Source: CBDUZS01 sp965371785
GTDB taxonomy: Bacteria; Fermentibacterota; Fermentibacteria; Fermentibacterales; JCC-6
NCBI GenBank assembly: GCA_965371785.1
Contig: CBDUZS010000063.1
Location: 1 to 14,152 of the forward strand
Reading direction: 5' to 3'
Length of the DNA stretch: 14,152 nucleotides
The position numbers were made by a program, and so were the translations under genes. Under the pieces are notes generated by a model that worked only from the letters and a program-made list of their open reading frames with translations, was not told where the DNA came from and ran no database searches. Numbering within the stretch: position 1 is the first letter of the stretch; every line of letters begins with the position of its first letter. Shown here piece by piece: positions 14,113 to 14,152 of this stretch.

Positions 14113-14152
14113 TCGATGTACTGATTCCTACCGTTCGTTCCAGCGGTTCAAA

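Overview
The window looks like chromosomal DNA from an uncultured FCB-type bacterium (Fibrobacteres-Chlorobi-Bacteroidetes and related candidate phyla, possibly something like Fermentibacterota; this placement is inference). Three encoded secreted proteins, an S8 protease, an arylsulfotransferase-like protein and an FG-GAP/VCBS propeller protein, end in the same kind of ~80-residue Ig-like C-terminal domain. That domain has the pattern PNP...VFDI.GR...G.Y.V...R..ILR, typical of type IX-style sorting domains. Base composition is moderately GC-rich and even, starts are ATG or GTG with GGAG-type ribosome binding sites, and I see no insertion sequence, tRNA, rRNA or CRISPR array.

Layout, left to right. 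1-1647: 3' part of a secreted subtilisin-like protease, then a strong terminator. 1791-2936: aldo/keto reductase with a C-terminal ferredoxin domain, behind a promoter embedded in an inverted repeat. It converges, with only 5 bases between stop codons, on an EamA-type transporter (2942-3871, minus). Divergent from that is a small exported protein of unknown function (3902-4375). 4514-7681: a 1055-residue signalling protein with a class III nucleotide cyclase domain, a STAND-like ATPase and TPR repeats. 7682-8197: mostly lacks long conventional ORFs, but holds a small gene (7767-8036) interrupted by an in-frame TGA. 8198-10294 and 10376-11293 (both minus): an exported arylsulfotransferase-family protein and a putative outer-membrane beta-barrel protein. 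11417-12646: an exported FG-GAP/VCBS protein, also interrupted by an in-frame TGA. 12711-13502: GNAT acetyltransferase fused to a thioredoxin-like CxxC domain. 13595-14047: rubrerythrin-like di-iron protein, then a terminator.

The most notable observation is that two unrelated reading frames carry one internal TGA each, and each TGA is followed at about 14-16 nt by a perfect 8-bp hairpin whose apical loop region presents GG, 20-25 nt past the TGA. This matches the bacterial SECIS pattern for selenocysteine insertion. Elsewhere in the window TGA is used as an ordinary stop (four conventional genes), so a genome-wide TGA reassignment is unlikely. If correct, these would be two selenoproteins of types I do not recognise: a secreted beta-propeller protein with a Gly-Sec-Cys motif and an 89-residue Met-rich small protein. 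Nonsense mutation or sequencing error remains possible and cannot be excluded here.
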